Source: Oscillospiraceae bacterium
GTDB lineage: Bacteria; Bacillota_A; Clostridia; Oscillospirales; WRJC01
Direction: 5' to 3'
NCBI GenBank assembly: GCA_009785015.1
Contig: WQXD01000172.1
Span: 1-7,916 of the forward strand
DNA: 7,916 nucleotides
The notes below the pieces were generated by a model. The model saw only the letters and a list, made by a program, of their open reading frames with translations, was not told the origin of the DNA and did no database searches. The first letter of the stretch is position 1. Each line of letters opens with the position of its first letter. The translations under genes and the position numbers were made by a program. Positions 6,904-7,916 of the stretch are shown here, piece after piece.

Positions 6904-7916
6904 ATGAGAGAAGAAACAAAAAAATTTTTCGTGAAATTCGCAGCGGGAATTTTGGCGGCATGCCTGCCCTTTATTGTGATTGTCGCCGCCGGATTCGGCA
7001 CGAAACCGCAGTTCGGGAACACGTTTCTGGGCGCGCTCGGCGAAAAATATCACCGTCTTCAAATCATCGGCAAACCCAAAATCACAATCGTGGGCGGCAG
7101 CAGCACCGCATTCGGTTTAAAAAGCAGCCTGCTCGAAGATGAGCTGAAAATGCCGGTGGTCAATTTCGGACTCTACGCGACACTGGGGACAAAACTGATG
7201 CTCGACTTGTCCTATGCAAGTATAAAAGACGGGGATATAATCATTGTCGCCCCGGAGCTCGACGAACAGACGCTGTCCTTGTATTTCAACGCGGAGAGCG
7301 CGTGGCAGGCCCTTGACGGCAATATGGCCATGCTGCGCGATATAAGATTCGAAAATTACGGCGCGCTCGCCGGAAACTTTTGGGATTACACGGTTTCGAA
7401 ATTAAAATACGGCCGGTACGGGGGTTTAAATCCCGAAGGGGTTTACAACAAATCTTCGTTTAACGTAAACGGCGATATTGTTTATCCGCGCCCGCACAAT
7501 ATAATGCCGCTTGGTTACAGCCCGAACCATCCGATAAATTTGGATCCGGCGATACTGAGCGATGATTTTGCGGCATATCTGAATCAATTCGTGAAATTCG
7601 CAAAAAGCAGGGGCGCGACGGTGTATTTCGATTTTCCGCCGATGAACCGCCTCGGGGTCGCGCAGTACGGCGACAGCGACGCCATCTACGAATTTTATTT
7701 GTATCTCGCGAAAAAGTTCGACTGTGAAATCATCGGGAATATTGAAAGCTATATCCTCGATGAGAGATATTTTTACGACAGCAATTATCATTTAAACGAC
7801 AGCGGCGTGCTGATAAGGACCGCGCTTCTGGCGGAAGATATAAAGCGCGCGCAAAATATCGGCGTCCCGGTTGTCATTGAGCTTTTGCCTCCCCCCGAAA
7901 AACCCGAGGAGGAAAA
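6904..7916 (+). CDS. Membrane-anchored SGNH-like acyltransferase/esterase partner (3' end outside window)
   Basis: The frame is open from ATG 6904 to the window edge, with 337 residues visible. GGAG lies 7 bases before the ATG, and the MBOAT stop is 19 bases upstream. An N-terminal hydrophobic segment (about 12-31) after a basic start (R2, K6, K7, K11) should anchor it outside the membrane. It contains LAAC at 17-20, which fits a lipobox, but the strongly hydrophobic LPFIVIVAAG that follows favours an uncleaved helix. SGNH-like blocks are IVGGSSTAFGL (62-72, probable nucleophile S67), NFG (87-89), GDIIIVAPE (110-118) and YFYDSNYHLND (289-299) with D292 and H296. These line up block for block with the C-terminal domain of the lipoprotein at 3084-5135, but this protein has no repeat modules. 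The visible tail is proline- and glutamate-rich (LPPPEKPEEE), perhaps a linker to something beyond the edge. It is the likely DltD/AlgJ-like partner of the MBOAT protein. Confidence 0.85.
   Translation, partial: MREETKKFFVKFAAGILAACLPFIVIVAAGFGTKPQFGNTFLGALGEKYHRLQIIGKPKITIVGGSSTAFGLKSSLLEDELKMPVVNFGLYATLGTKLMLDLSYASIKDGDIIIVAPELDEQTLSLYFNAESAWQALDGNMAMLRDIRFENYGALAGNFWDYTVSKLKYGRYGGLNPEGVYNKSSFNVNGDIVYPRPHNIMPLGYSPNHPINLDPAILSDDFAAYLNQFVKFAKSRGATVYFDFPPMNRLGVAQYGDSDAIYEFYLYLAKKFDCEIIGNIESYILDERYFYDSNYHLNDSGVLIRTALLAEDIKRAQNIGVPVVIELLPPPEKPEEE

Noticed and set aside
6371..6907. A 178-codon plus-strand frame overlapping the end of the MBOAT gene
   Set aside because: It is rich in Arg, as expected from reading GC-rich codons in a shifted frame, and overlaps the conserved WHG region of the MBOAT protein.
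7426..7791. A 121-codon minus-strand frame inside the last gene
   Set aside because: It is antisense to the SGNH-like protein, including its YFYDSNYHLND block, and has no recognisable features.

Overview
The window looks like a chromosomal segment of a Gram-positive anaerobe, most likely a clostridial member of the Bacillota. This is an inference from several things: a long FtsX-type permease next to a single ABC ATPase, a lipoprotein built from InlB-like and BspA-like surface modules, an MBOAT/SGNH acyltransferase locus of the type used on Gram-positive envelopes, GGAG-like ribosome binding sites, and AT-rich intergenic DNA between GC-mixed genes. No rRNA, tRNA, CRISPR array or mobile element was seen, and no species can be named.

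The layout is two divergent transcription units around an AT-rich intergenic region (about 2196-2403). To the left, on the minus strand, lies an ABC exporter operon: an ATPase (1488-2195) followed 4 bases later by a large FtsX-family permease that runs off the left edge (1-1483). To the right, on the plus strand, lies a tightly packed unit of five genes with no terminator between them: a metallo-beta-lactamase-fold hydrolase (2404-3063), a large modular lipoprotein ending in an SGNH-like domain (3084-5135), a 79-residue membrane protein (5159-5398), an MBOAT O-acyltransferase (5406-6884), and a second SGNH-like membrane-anchored protein that runs off the right edge (from 6904).

The core of interest is the MBOAT protein flanked by two proteins that share the same SGNH-type blocks. 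By analogy with DltB/DltD, AlgI/AlgJ/AlgX and PatA/PatB, the MBOAT would carry an acyl group across the membrane and the extracellular SGNH partners would place it on, or remove it from, a surface polymer. Here one partner is fused to Ig/InlB-like and leucine-rich-repeat modules, which suggests an acyltransferase or esterase that is displayed on the surface and aimed at its target by those modules. The substrate cannot be read from the sequence. A second oddity is the 5' end of the lipoprotein gene. A good signal peptide can be assembled only by joining two reading frames at an AAAA run, so there is either a one-base error, a frameshift, or an unusual start.
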